Shown in pieces: positions 1-6,421 of a stretch of 6,480 nt of DNA. The translations under genes and the position numbers were made by a program. The notes under the pieces were generated by a model. It was given only the letters and a program-made list of their open reading frames with translations, was not told where the DNA came from and did no database searches. Numbering within the stretch: position 1 is the first letter of the stretch; every line of letters starts with the position of its first letter. The stretch is from an uncultured Christensenella sp. (GTDB lineage: Bacteria; Bacillota; Clostridia; Christensenellales; DTU072): positions 1 through 6,480 of the forward strand of contig CAJLYQ010000076.1 of the NCBI GenBank assembly GCA_905210905.1, read 5' to 3'.

Positions 1-1288
1 TTTGTCTGTTGAACGCCCAGTCCTTCATCTTGTAGTCGGTTTTCGGTCTTCCCACGCCTTTCTCTTCCATAAACTTAATCATCGCCGGGATAGCCTGCTT
101 AACCGTCATTCCGTTAAGGAAACCGCTGTTTATCATCTCGCCGCCGTCTTTAGCAATATACGGCTGTTCGTTGATATCTACGTCGCCTTTTATTACTTCG
201 ATGATCGGCAAACCGAATTTCTTCGCAAAATCGTAATCGCGCGTATCGTGCGCGGGAACTGCCATTATCGCGCCGGTTCCGTAATCCATCATAACGTAAT
301 CCGCACAGAAAACGGGAATTTGCGCACCGGTAATCGGATTCGTCGCTTTAATTCCTTTTACCTCGATACCGGTTTTGTCCTTGTTCATCTGCACTCTCTC
401 AAATTCTTTTTTGAGAAGAGCCTGTTTTTGATACGCCGCAATTTCGTCGGGATTTTCAATATTGCCTGCAAAATGCTTTAACATCGGATGTTCAGGACTT
501 ACGACCAAAAACGTTGCGCCGAATATCGTATCGGGACGGGTGGTATAAACGACGAGATCGAAGTCGTTGTCTGCGGAATTAACCTTAAACGTAACTTCCG
601 CGCCGGTAGACTTACCGATCCAGTTTATTTGTTCGGTTTTTATTCTGTCGAGATAATCGAGCGACGGCAGATTTTTAAGCAGCCTGTCAGCATAGTTTCT
701 GATTCTCAAAAACCATACGTCTTTTTCTTTCTGCACCACTTCGCTGCCGCAACGGTCGCAAACGCCGTTCTGGCTTTCTTCGTTGGCAAGAACTACTTTA
801 CAATTCGGGCAGAAATTGACCATCGTTTTGGATTTGTACGCAAGTCCGCGTTTGAACATTTGCAAGAAAATCCACTGCGTCCAGTGATAATAATTCGGAT
901 CGGTGGTATCTACCGCTCTGTCAAAATCAAAAGAAAAACCTACGCTGCGAAGTTGCTTATCAAAATTGTGTATGTTTTGATCGGTAATAATTCTGGGATG
1001 TTGCTTAACCTTCATCGCATAGTTTTCGGTCGGTAAACCGAAAGCGTCGTAACCTATCGGAAAAAGCACGTTGTACCCTTCGAGTCTGCGTTTACGAGCA
1101 ACTACTTCCAAACCCGCGTACGCGCGGATATGCCCTACGTGCATTCCCACTCCGCTCGGATACGGGAATTCGATAAGTCCGTAAAACTTCTTCTTCGTCT
1201 TATCTTCTTCCGCGTGAAAAACGTTGTTGTCGTACCAGTATCGTTGCCATTTTTTTTCGATTTCGCCGAAATTATAAGTGTTTGCCAT
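1..1288 (-). CDS. leuS: Leucyl-tRNA synthetase, N-terminal half (3' end beyond window)
   Basis: Cytoplasmic class I aminoacyl-tRNA synthetase that charges tRNA-Leu with leucine and edits mischarged tRNA. The frame is open from the ATG at 1288-1286 to the window edge, giving 429 complete codons of a family usually 800-870 residues long. Visible landmarks, in order: an N-terminal NFGEIEKKWQRYW segment; HVGH (the HIGH ATP-binding motif) at residues 50-53; four zinc-type cysteines at about 160, 163, 177 and 180 (CPNC and CDRC); the editing-domain threonine-rich motif TTRPDT at 249-254; and the editing-site stretch DYGTGAIMAVPAHDTRDY ending near residue 352. The last residues, KDWAFNRQ, match the DW-FSRQRYWGEP region where the catalytic fold resumes. 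An AGAGG box at 1297-1293 lies 4 nt before the ATG, a short but usable spacing. No frameshift or missing key residue is seen. The KMSKS loop is outside the window. Identification rests on motif recognition and is very secure. Confidence 0.97.
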   Translation of the reverse strand, partial: MANTYNFGEIEKKWQRYWYDNNVFHAEEDKTKKKFYGLIEFPYPSGVGMHVGHIRAYAGLEVVARKRRLEGYNVLFPIGYDAFGLPTENYAMKVKQHPRIITDQNIHNFDKQLRSVGFSFDFDRAVDTTDPNYYHWTQWIFLQMFKRGLAYKSKTMVNFCPNCKVVLANEESQNGVCDRCGSEVVQKEKDVWFLRIRNYADRLLKNLPSLDYLDRIKTEQINWIGKSTGAEVTFKVNSADNDFDLVVYTTRPDTIFGATFLVVSPEHPMLKHFAGNIENPDEIAAYQKQALLKKEFERVQMNKDKTGIEVKGIKATNPITGAQIPVFCADYVMMDYGTGAIMAVPAHDTRDYDFAKKFGLPIIEVIKGDVDINEQPYIAKDGGEMINSGFLNGMTVKQAIPAMIKFMEEKGVGRPKTDYKMKDWAFNRQ

Positions 1289-1320
1289 AAAACCTCTTAT
1301 TTTTATGTATTTTTCGACTA

Positions 1321-1349
1321 ATATTAGCACACAACGAAACGTTTGTCAA
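1321..1349 (-). promoter_or_regulatory. Sigma-A-type promoter of leuS
   Basis: On the minus strand TTGACA (1349-1344) is followed by a 17-bp spacer and TAATAT (1326-1321). This is a perfect -35 box, optimal spacing and a 5/6 -10 box. The expected transcription start is near 1314, giving a leader of only about 25 nt before the leuS ATG at 1288. That is too short for a T-box riboswitch, the usual control of leuS in many Firmicutes. Transcription start is inferred from the promoter geometry. Confidence 0.85.
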
Positions 1350-1350
1350 T

Positions 1351-1365
1351 TTATACGAAGTATAA
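1351..1365. repeat. Small palindrome abutting the leuS -35 box (possible operator)
   Basis: TTATAC-GAA-GTATAA is a perfect 6-bp inverted repeat with a 3-bp centre. It lies 1 bp upstream of the leuS -35 element, a position where activators or repressors often bind. The short length and AT-rich composition mean it could also be chance. No regulator is assigned. Confidence 0.4.
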
Positions 1366-1376
1366 CGAAAAATATA

Positions 1377-1429
1377 ATACAAGTAAAAATACACAAGCGC
1401 GAAGCATTTGCAAGCATTTTTACTTGTAT
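1377..1429. repeat. Inverted repeat with 14-bp perfect arms between tRNA-Glu and leuS
   Basis: The left arm (1377-1390, TTACAAGTAAAAAT without its first T: positions read TACAAGTAAAAAT from 1378) is perfectly complementary to the right arm ATTTTTACTTGTA (1416-1428). One further A-T pair (1377/1429) brings each arm to 14 bp. The loop is 25 nt and relatively GC-rich. It lies beyond the tRNA terminator and upstream of the leuS promoter, in non-coding DNA. The stem is AT-rich and lacks a strong following T-tract on either strand, so it is a poor intrinsic terminator. It could be a protein-binding palindrome, an RNA hairpin in read-through transcripts, or a dispersed intergenic repeat. The window alone cannot decide. 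Confidence 0.75.
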
Positions 1430-1441
1430 AATGAAAATATT

Positions 1442-1480
1442 AAAAGAAAAAATCCGCAATTTCTTTACGAAAAAGCGGAT
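1442..1480 (-). terminator. Intrinsic terminator after tRNA-Glu
   Basis: Read on the minus strand, ATCCGC (1480-1475) pairs with GCGGAT (1457-1452). Inside this stem, TTTC/GAAA can pair after a small U-U internal loop. The stem is followed at once by the T-rich run TTTTTTCTTTT (1452-1442). The hairpin begins about 11 nt after the tRNA CCA end, as expected for a tRNA transcript terminator. It would also stop any read-through from the ABC operon before leuS. Confidence 0.88.
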
Positions 1481-1490
1481 ATTCGATTTT

Positions 1491-1565
1491 TGGTGACTCC
1501 TAGGAGATTCGAACTCCTGAAGCCGCCGTGAGAGGGCGGAGTCTTAACCGCTTGACCAAGGAGCC
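1491..1565 (-). tRNA. tRNA-Glu (anticodon CUC), CCA end encoded
   Basis: A complete cloverleaf of 72 nt plus an encoded CCA (1493-1491). The acceptor stem is GGCTCCT/AGGAGTC with one G-U pair, followed by discriminator A at 1494. The D arm has a GTC/GAC stem with the AAGCGGTTAA loop typical of bacterial tRNA-Glu. The anticodon stem is CCGCC/GGCGG with loop CTCTCAC, so the anticodon is CTC at 1532-1530, reading GAG. A 4-nt variable region precedes the T arm AGGAG/CTCCT with loop TTCGAAT. The opening residues and anticodon arm closely follow the bacterial tRNA-Glu pattern. UUC is the usual glutamate anticodon; the CUC form is a supplementary isoacceptor, so a second tRNA-Glu(UUC) gene is expected elsewhere in the genome. 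Confidence 0.96.
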
Positions 1566-1582
1566 ACGTCGACTTTTACGTC

Positions 1583-1618
1583 TTTTGACGAAAACAAAAT
1601 CGTAAATTCTCGTCAAAA
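1583..1618. repeat. Inverted repeat in the 5' leader of pre-tRNA-Glu
   Basis: TTTTGACGA (1583-1591) and TCGTCAAAA (1610-1618) are perfectly complementary 9-bp arms with an 18-nt loop. If the tRNA promoter call is right, this hairpin starts within a few nucleotides of the 5' end of the precursor. No T-tract follows on the minus strand, so it does not look like a terminator for the upstream operon. It may be a 5' hairpin of the tRNA precursor or a protein-binding palindrome. Confidence 0.55.
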
Positions 1619-1626
1619 CTTAATGA

Positions 1627-1655
1627 ATTATAACATAAAACAGCCGTCTATGCAA
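1627..1655 (-). promoter_or_regulatory. Extended -10 promoter of tRNA-Glu
   Basis: On the minus strand a perfect TATAAT (1632-1627) is preceded by TG one base away (TGTTATAAT), an extended -10 element. A partial -35, TTGCAT (1655-1650), lies 17 bp upstream and overlaps the permease stop codon at 1650-1648. The start is predicted near 1620, giving a 5' leader of about 55 nt to be trimmed by RNase P. The overlap shows how tightly the tRNA is packed behind the ABC operon. Confidence 0.65.
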
Positions 1656-4116
1656 GCGTTTGCAAGTCTTTTCTTCCCTTTTGTTTTTTTATACCGTGTC
1701 TACTCCCTACGAAACAGTATACGGTTGTATAAACCACGATTGCTATTCCGGCAATGGCAAACGTTATCCACGGGAAAGTTATGCTTACGTATCTGTCGAT
1801 AAGACTTGCAAACGACGGAATTAAAACGTTGATGCAAGACGCCAGCACGCAACCCGAAACCGCTCCCGTACAACCGATAAGCAAACTCTCGGACGCAAGA
1901 ACGCGCCCGAATTTTTCCCTGCTCATTCCTGCGGCAAAATAAATATCGTAATCCTTCTTTTTCGATATCGACATCGCTATCGTCATATTTACGATCCCCG
2001 CAAAACCAACCAAACAAACCACGATCTGCAAAACTCTCAAAAGCGTCGCTATACCGTCTACGCCGACGGTCGCAGCGTTTGCCCAGTCGTCGAACCTGAG
2101 TACGAAACCGTCGATATTCTCTATCTTGCTTTTAACGAAATTATAATAGTCGCCTTTAGGAACGTTATCGTCGACGTCAAAGAAAACCACGCTGTTTTTC
2201 AGGAAATAATCCAAACCTTTTAAGTTAACGAAAACCACACGGTCGTTCATCGTTTTTTTATCGTCTTTTGCTACGACGACGAATTCGTAATCCTTCCCGG
2301 CAAGTTTAACGGTGATTTTATCCCCTACCTTTTTACCCGTTCTCGACAAAACGTCGTAACTCACAACCGCCGAACGCTCTTCGTTGTCAAACCGTTCTTT
2401 CTCCGCTTCCGTAAGAAAAGTCGCAAACGAAAGATCGCTTGCGTTCCGCACTCCGTACACAGTCAAATCGGTTTGTCTGCCGTTAAATTCATAGTCGAAA
2501 TTTTCGTAATAAAAAATCGCGCTTCTCCTCGTCCCTTCGTTATTCTTCAAAAATTCCGCAGCCTGCGCGGTTTTATCGTTCCCGGAAAGGGATTGAACGA
2601 CGTATTCCGCGTCGAATCTCGAATTAGCAGGTCTGCTTGCGTCGATAATCACGCCTACGATGCTTATCGTAACGAAAGAAAAAGCAAGGACCGCGGCAAG
2701 CATTGCCGAAACGGAAACCGCCTCAGAATTGCGCTTCGTACCGGCGCACGCAAGTCTGCTCGTTCCGCCGCATTTTGCGCCTATTGCCGCAATGATACGC
2801 ATAACGAACGGTGCCGAAAGAATAATTAAAGCAATGCTCGACACGAGCAAAGTTACCGTAAAAATCGTAGCGTACTCGCTCAGATAAATCACGCCGATTA
2901 TACTGCCGATCAAAACAACCGCAGGTATAATTAAAAACGCAGGTTTTACCGACTTCACGAGTTTTACCCCGGTAGAACTCTGTTTCTTTACGGTTTGTTT
3001 AACAAGCCTTACAAAAGGAACAAGTGACCCTAAGACGGATATAAGGATACCCGAAATCACCGCTACCGCATAATTCCACACGTGATAAGTCACTGCAGCC
3101 GAGAACGACGGAATAACGCTTTGGACGACGAGTTCCATACCGAACCGACCTATAATAACGCCACTTATTCCGCCCGCGACGCCGTACAAAAGAACTTCCG
3201 TCATCAGCAAAGCGAACATTTGTTCGGGGCTTGCTCCCGCGGCTTTGAACACCAAAAGTTCGGACGCTCTGTTTTTCGATACGACGCTGTACGCTCCGAA
3301 CAAAATGAAAATTACCAAAGCGATTACGAAACATAAAGCGATTTTCAATAAGTTTTCGTTATCTCCGACCACTCGTTCGATATAATTGTAGTCCACCGCT
3401 TCATCTACCGTAAGCAAAGAATTATCCATAAACAAGGACAGTTTTTCCTTAAACTCTTCCTTATCCGTATTCGGTTTAAGTTTGTAATAAACGTCGGAAT
3501 ACAAACCTTTATCCCCCACCGACGATAAATCGGCAAGGATATTGTGAACCGTGCTGTTTGCAAAAAATCCTTTGTTTTCAAAAACGTAAGTAACGGTAAA
3601 CGTCTGATACCTAGCGTACAAACCTATATACACGTCTATCTCGTTGCCGGGTTCGTAGCCGTACTTGTCGGCAAGAGATTTGCTTATCATTACGGGCGGA
3701 TAAACGTAACGGTCGTTTTCCGTTATACCTTTATAAAAAGAAAGTTTGTTTTTGTATCTTGCAAAAAAAACGTCGAGATCGGTCGCTTCGATAACGACCG
3801 CCGTCGCTCCGGCATTTTTTTCGTCGGAAATAATGCCTTCCATCGTTAAATATTTATCGACGTATTCGATGGTATCAGCATTGACTTCTTCAAATTCTTT
3901 AAGCCGTTCTCCCGATATGATCGTACCTTTAAGCGAAACGTCCGTTTGCCCGGCTTTTCGCGTCAGATTTGCAAGTTGAAAATTATAAAACAAATCGCCG
4001 AGAACGAGCGACGCAAAAAACAGCATAGTAACTACGGTAACCGTAAAAACGATTACTATCGGTTGACCTATATGCGCCCTTATACTTCTCAGCGTATGAT
4101 TAAATATTATTTTCAT
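1648..4116 (-). CDS. FtsX-like (MacB/YbbP-class) ABC transporter permease, two FtsX domains
   Basis: Integral membrane permease of a type VII (mechanotransmission) ABC system, 822 residues from ATG 4116. About ten hydrophobic segments are visible: TM1 ~19-44, an outer domain ~45-254, TM2 ~257-280, TM3 ~304-328, TM4 ~348-372, TM5-6 ~392-445, TM7 ~467-493, a second outer domain ~494-683, TM8 ~687-716, TM9 ~743-765 and TM10 ~782-804. Each half carries the FtsX-family cytoplasmic signature after its second helix: ELLVFKAAGASPEQ (~286-299) and DIYFAAGMSREKF (~724-736). These probably contact the ATPase. The duplicated layout and length resemble E. coli YbbP rather than single-domain MacB (4 TM) or BceB, whose only large outer domain sits between TM7 and TM8. 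A TTG at 4134 in the same frame would add six residues, but GGAAG at 4130-4126 sits 9 nt before the ATG, favouring ATG. It overlaps the ATPase gene by 17 bp. Stop is TAG. The substrate cannot be read from sequence. Confidence 0.93.
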   Translation of the reverse strand: MKIIFNHTLRSIRAHIGQPIVIVFTVTVVTMLFFASLVLGDLFYNFQLANLTRKAGQTDVSLKGTIISGERLKEFEEVNADTIEYVDKYLTMEGIISDEKNAGATAVVIEATDLDVFFARYKNKLSFYKGITENDRYVYPPVMISKSLADKYGYEPGNEIDVYIGLYARYQTFTVTYVFENKGFFANSTVHNILADLSSVGDKGLYSDVYYKLKPNTDKEEFKEKLSLFMDNSLLTVDEAVDYNYIERVVGDNENLLKIALCFVIALVIFILFGAYSVVSKNRASELLVFKAAGASPEQMFALLMTEVLLYGVAGGISGVIIGRFGMELVVQSVIPSFSAAVTYHVWNYAVAVISGILISVLGSLVPFVRLVKQTVKKQSSTGVKLVKSVKPAFLIIPAVVLIGSIIGVIYLSEYATIFTVTLLVSSIALIILSAPFVMRIIAAIGAKCGGTSRLACAGTKRNSEAVSVSAMLAAVLAFSFVTISIVGVIIDASRPANSRFDAEYVVQSLSGNDKTAQAAEFLKNNEGTRRSAIFYYENFDYEFNGRQTDLTVYGVRNASDLSFATFLTEAEKERFDNEERSAVVSYDVLSRTGKKVGDKITVKLAGKDYEFVVVAKDDKKTMNDRVVFVNLKGLDYFLKNSVVFFDVDDNVPKGDYYNFVKSKIENIDGFVLRFDDWANAATVGVDGIATLLRVLQIVVCLVGFAGIVNMTIAMSISKKKDYDIYFAAGMSREKFGRVLASESLLIGCTGAVSGCVLASCINVLIPSFASLIDRYVSITFPWITFAIAGIAIVVYTTVYCFVGSRHGIKKQKGRKDLQTLA

Positions 4117-4918
4117 CCGATTTTTCTTCCGCAAATTCGTCCGTTTTACCTGTCAAAACGCTTTCGTCAGACCTCGATTCAGGTTCGTTCGAAACGTTCG
4201 ACGCTAAAACATCCAGGTCAAAAGTCGATTCGCGTTCGACTTCGTCTTCGGACACGATCAATCCGTCGGACAAACGAATAATCCTGTTGCCGTAAAGCGC
4301 ATTGTTCTCGCTGTGCGTAACCTGAATTATCGTAGTATTCCTTTCTTCGTTAATTTGCCTGAGCAACGCCATAATCTCTTCGGAATTTTTACTGTCGAGA
4401 TTACCCGTAGGCTCGTCGAGAAAAATTATCTTCGGATTATAAATTAAACCGCGGGCAATAGCGACTCTCTGTTGCTCTCCGCCCGATAATTGCCCGGGCA
4501 TTTTGTTCCTATAATCGGAAATTTTCAGATAAGACAACATATCACAGAGCGGTTCTTCGTAATTTTTAATCTTTTTACCGTCCAAAAATATCGGTAAAAG
4601 TATATTTTCTTCAACCGTAAGGTAAGGCGCAAGGTTAAAAAATTGAAAAACGAATCCGAGTTTTGTTCTTCGTAGGAACGCAAGGTCCTTTTCTTTAAGC
4701 GTTCCTAAATCGACGTTTTCAAACAAAACGTTCCCTTTGGTCGCAACGTCCATTCCGCCTAGCAAACCGAGCAACGTGCTTTTACCGCTCCCCGATTCGC
4801 CGAGAATACTGACGAAATCTCTTTCGTAAACTTTAAGGTTTATACCGCGCAAAACGTCGATTTTACCATCAAACGATTTATATACGTCTTTACATTCAAG
4901 CAATAATTCTCCGCTCAT
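4100..4918 (-). CDS. ABC transporter ATPase, LolD/MacB class, with acidic C-terminal tail
   Basis: Cytoplasmic nucleotide-binding subunit of 272 residues that would hydrolyse ATP to drive the adjacent permease. All hallmark motifs are intact: Walker A GESGSGKST at 40-48, Q-loop glutamine at 92 (VFQFFNL), signature LSGGEQQRVAIARG at 144-157, Walker B IIFLDEP at 164-170 with catalytic Glu169, D-loop NLDS at 173-176, and switch histidine 202 (VTHSE). The FQFFNL and TVEEN segments are typical of the LolD/MacB/YbbA group that pairs with FtsX-like permeases. Those ATPases usually end near residue 220-235. Here a roughly 50-residue tail (about 222-272), rich in Asp, Glu and Ser, follows and looks disordered. 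The ATG overlaps the upstream gene's stop as ATGA, and GGAGA (4930-4926) lies 7 nt before it. The 3' end overlaps the permease start. Confidence 0.96.
   Translation of the reverse strand: MSGELLLECKDVYKSFDGKIDVLRGINLKVYERDFVSILGESGSGKSTLLGLLGGMDVATKGNVLFENVDLGTLKEKDLAFLRRTKLGFVFQFFNLAPYLTVEENILLPIFLDGKKIKNYEEPLCDMLSYLKISDYRNKMPGQLSGGEQQRVAIARGLIYNPKIIFLDEPTGNLDSKNSEEIMALLRQINEERNTTIIQVTHSENNALYGNRIIRLSDGLIVSEDEVERESTFDLDVLASNVSNEPESRSDESVLTGKTDEFAEEKSDENNI
4126..4130 (-). promoter_or_regulatory. Ribosome binding site choosing the permease ATG
   Basis: GGAAG lies 9 nt upstream of the ATG at 4116-4114, inside the 3' end of the ATPase coding sequence. The alternative in-frame TTG at 4134 lies upstream of this site and has no comparable box, so the ATG is the better start. 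Confidence 0.6.
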
Positions 4919-6348
4919 TTAGTCGTCTCCGCACCCATAAAAGCGAAAGATAAATTCGATATTTTTACCGAAACAACGTTACCTAAAATCGATATAAGCC
5001 CTTCTTCTATCTCGAAAAACTCGTCCGCTTTTGCTTTAAGATTTTTATATTCGTCCGACTCCGAATTCATTTTTTCGATATCGGCGTAACCCATTTCAAG
5101 GTTACGCATAACTTCGTATCCGGAAATAAAATTATCGAAACGTTCGGTATAGTCTTCCGGGGTATCTTCTTCGGTTTTTTCGGTTTGATACTCGTCGAGA
5201 ACGGCAAATGCAAGTTCTCCGAGATTCTTCGACACTTCGGAATACGTTTTTGCCATCCCTTCGACCGATTCGAATTCAGTTAAGCAACCGCTTTTTATCG
5301 ACGGAAACGCTCTGTCTATGCACTTAGCCAAACTCGCCGCGGCAACGATCTTTTTATCGCTTTTTTCTTTTTCGTCGCTCGCCGAACGGTACGACAAAAC
5401 CGCGCTTACGTCTTCGGTTGAAAGTTCTTTCATAACAAAACCGATCACGCCGAACAAATCGCCCGTTTTACCGTTGCATAATTTTACGTATTCGTTAAGT
5501 TTATCCGCATTTTTATACTCTTCTCCGTACGACCACGTCCAGCCGAGAATTTTTTCCATCGTTGCGCCGCCGCCCGAAAGCGCGGATACTCCCGTATAAA
5601 CGCTGCCGAGTTGATAAAGTATCGTCTTTACCGTGCCTGCAGTCGCTTCGAGTTGATAATCGCTTACCGATACGGCGTTAAGCGTACTCAAAGCGTAAAT
5701 CGTATCGGTTAATAACGTCGTAAGAAAATCCTTACCTACAAGATTTAAGTATTCGACGTACTTCTCGTCGCCGTTTTGCTTGTAGTAATAGTAAATTACC
5801 TCGGCTATTTCGTTTTCGGTAAGGGTCGTTTCGCGCATAAATCCCGTTATTATATCGCCGACAAATCCTAAAAACGTCATATCGTTTACTTTAGCGGCAA
5901 CGTTTTTTTCGAGTTCTTCCAAACTGCTTACCTTAGAAATTTCGTTCTTGATTTTTGCAAAAATCGCTTCGACGGAATTGTCGTCTATCGCTTTGGAAAT
6001 TCTGTTAAGTTTTGCCGAAGAAATTCTCGCTTCGCCCATTGCGTTTACGAGTTTGTTCGAAAAAGCGCTCATCGCCTTTTCGATATATTTGTCAAGGTTC
6101 ATCGAAGACGAAAGAAAACCCTTAAAAATAGAAGAAAAATATGCCTCTATGGAATGTCTGAAATTCTCAGCGTGCTGAAACTCCGTATCGTCCGGACTGT
6201 TGTCGTAATTGATTTTTTCGTCCGAAGAAACGTACTCCCATTCTGCGGCGTCGGATTTACTTATCAAAGCGGTCGCAACTATCATTCCGACAAGAATAAG
6301 CACTACCGCAACAGATATAATTATCCCAAAAATCTTTTTGCTTTGCAT
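4915..6348 (-). CDS. Unrecognised membrane-anchored protein, first gene of the ABC operon
   Basis: A 477-residue protein of no family I recognise. Residues 1-6 are polar with two lysines, 7-30 form one strong hydrophobic helix, and no lipobox cysteine is present. This suggests an uncleaved signal-anchor with the remaining ~445 residues outside the cytoplasm. The outer part is acidic, lysine- and glutamate-rich and mostly predicted helical by eye, with an acidic linker at 33-58, a YYYY run in IAEVIYYYYKQNG, and glycine-rich turns such as SGGGAT. Only two cysteines are seen in the outer part (in KLCNG and AKCID), plus one in SGCLT. It is 4 bp-coupled to the ATPase gene and shares its promoter, so it probably works with the ABC complex, perhaps as a periplasm-side adaptor or substrate-handling partner. 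It lacks an obvious HlyD/MacA-type membrane-fusion layout. The ATG at 6348 has no ribosome binding site (see the promoter entry). Function is inferred from context only. Confidence 0.88.
   Translation of the reverse strand: MQSKKIFGIIISVAVVLILVGMIVATALISKSDAAEWEYVSSDEKINYDNSPDDTEFQHAENFRHSIEAYFSSIFKGFLSSSMNLDKYIEKAMSAFSNKLVNAMGEARISSAKLNRISKAIDDNSVEAIFAKIKNEISKVSSLEELEKNVAAKVNDMTFLGFVGDIITGFMRETTLTENEIAEVIYYYYKQNGDEKYVEYLNLVGKDFLTTLLTDTIYALSTLNAVSVSDYQLEATAGTVKTILYQLGSVYTGVSALSGGGATMEKILGWTWSYGEEYKNADKLNEYVKLCNGKTGDLFGVIGFVMKELSTEDVSAVLSYRSASDEKEKSDKKIVAAASLAKCIDRAFPSIKSGCLTEFESVEGMAKTYSEVSKNLGELAFAVLDEYQTEKTEEDTPEDYTERFDNFISGYEVMRNLEMGYADIEKMNSESDEYKNLKAKADEFFEIEEGLISILGNVVSVKISNLSFAFMGAETTK
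4926..4930 (-). promoter_or_regulatory. Ribosome binding site of the ATPase gene
   Basis: GGAGA lies 7 nt upstream of the ATPase ATG (4918-4916), within the last codons of the 477-residue gene. Together with the ATGA start-stop overlap it fits translational coupling. Confidence 0.7.
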
Positions 6349-6356
6349 ACGAAATT

Positions 6357-6385
6357 ATTATACTTTAATTGCCTTTTATTGTCAA
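6357..6385 (-). promoter_or_regulatory. Consensus sigma-A promoter of the three-gene ABC operon
   Basis: On the minus strand TTGACA (6385-6380), a 17-bp spacer and TATAAT (6362-6357) match the sigma-70/sigma-A consensus exactly. Only 8 bp separate the -10 box from the ATG at 6348-6346. With usual start-site geometry, transcription begins at about 6350-6348, on or next to the start codon. The transcript would then have essentially no 5' leader and no Shine-Dalgarno site. Confidence 0.88.
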
Positions 6386-6421
6386 GAAAACCGTATTCGT
6401 CCGCCTTTGTTTAAGATTAAT

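Noticed and set aside
488..1036. Long plus-strand open frame of 182 codons
   Set aside because: It lies wholly antisense to the leuS frame, whose product has all the family motifs. The plus-strand translation shows no domain and no ribosome binding site.
1351..1365. Resemblance to a loxP arm (TATACGAAGT shared with the Cre recognition half-site)
   Set aside because: There is no second arm across an 8-bp spacer and no recombinase nearby. The sequence is its own small palindrome next to a promoter, so the likeness is taken as chance.
1377..1429. Palindrome as a classical rho-independent terminator
   Set aside because: The stem is almost all A-T, the loop is 25 nt, and the following sequence is only loosely T-rich. 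A better terminator lies just upstream at 1480-1442.
1278..1531. Short plus-strand open frames across the leuS promoter, palindrome and tRNA
   Set aside because: They run through a tRNA gene, a terminator and promoter elements, have no credible ribosome binding site and encode AT-rich filler.
1640..1665. CTTGCA...CTTGCA direct repeat at the end of the permease gene as an attachment site
   Set aside because: The repeated unit is 6 bp and coding. Although tRNA genes are common integration sites, no integrase or second copy of the tRNA 3' end is present in the window.
2473..2829. Plus-strand open frame antisense to the permease
   Set aside because: The product is arginine-rich and low in complexity, as expected for a shadow frame of the real minus-strand permease gene.
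4114..4134. Permease start at the in-frame TTG (4134) giving 828 residues
   Set aside because: The ATG at 4116 has a well-spaced GGAAG box and a conventional start codon. The TTG start would put this box inside the gene.
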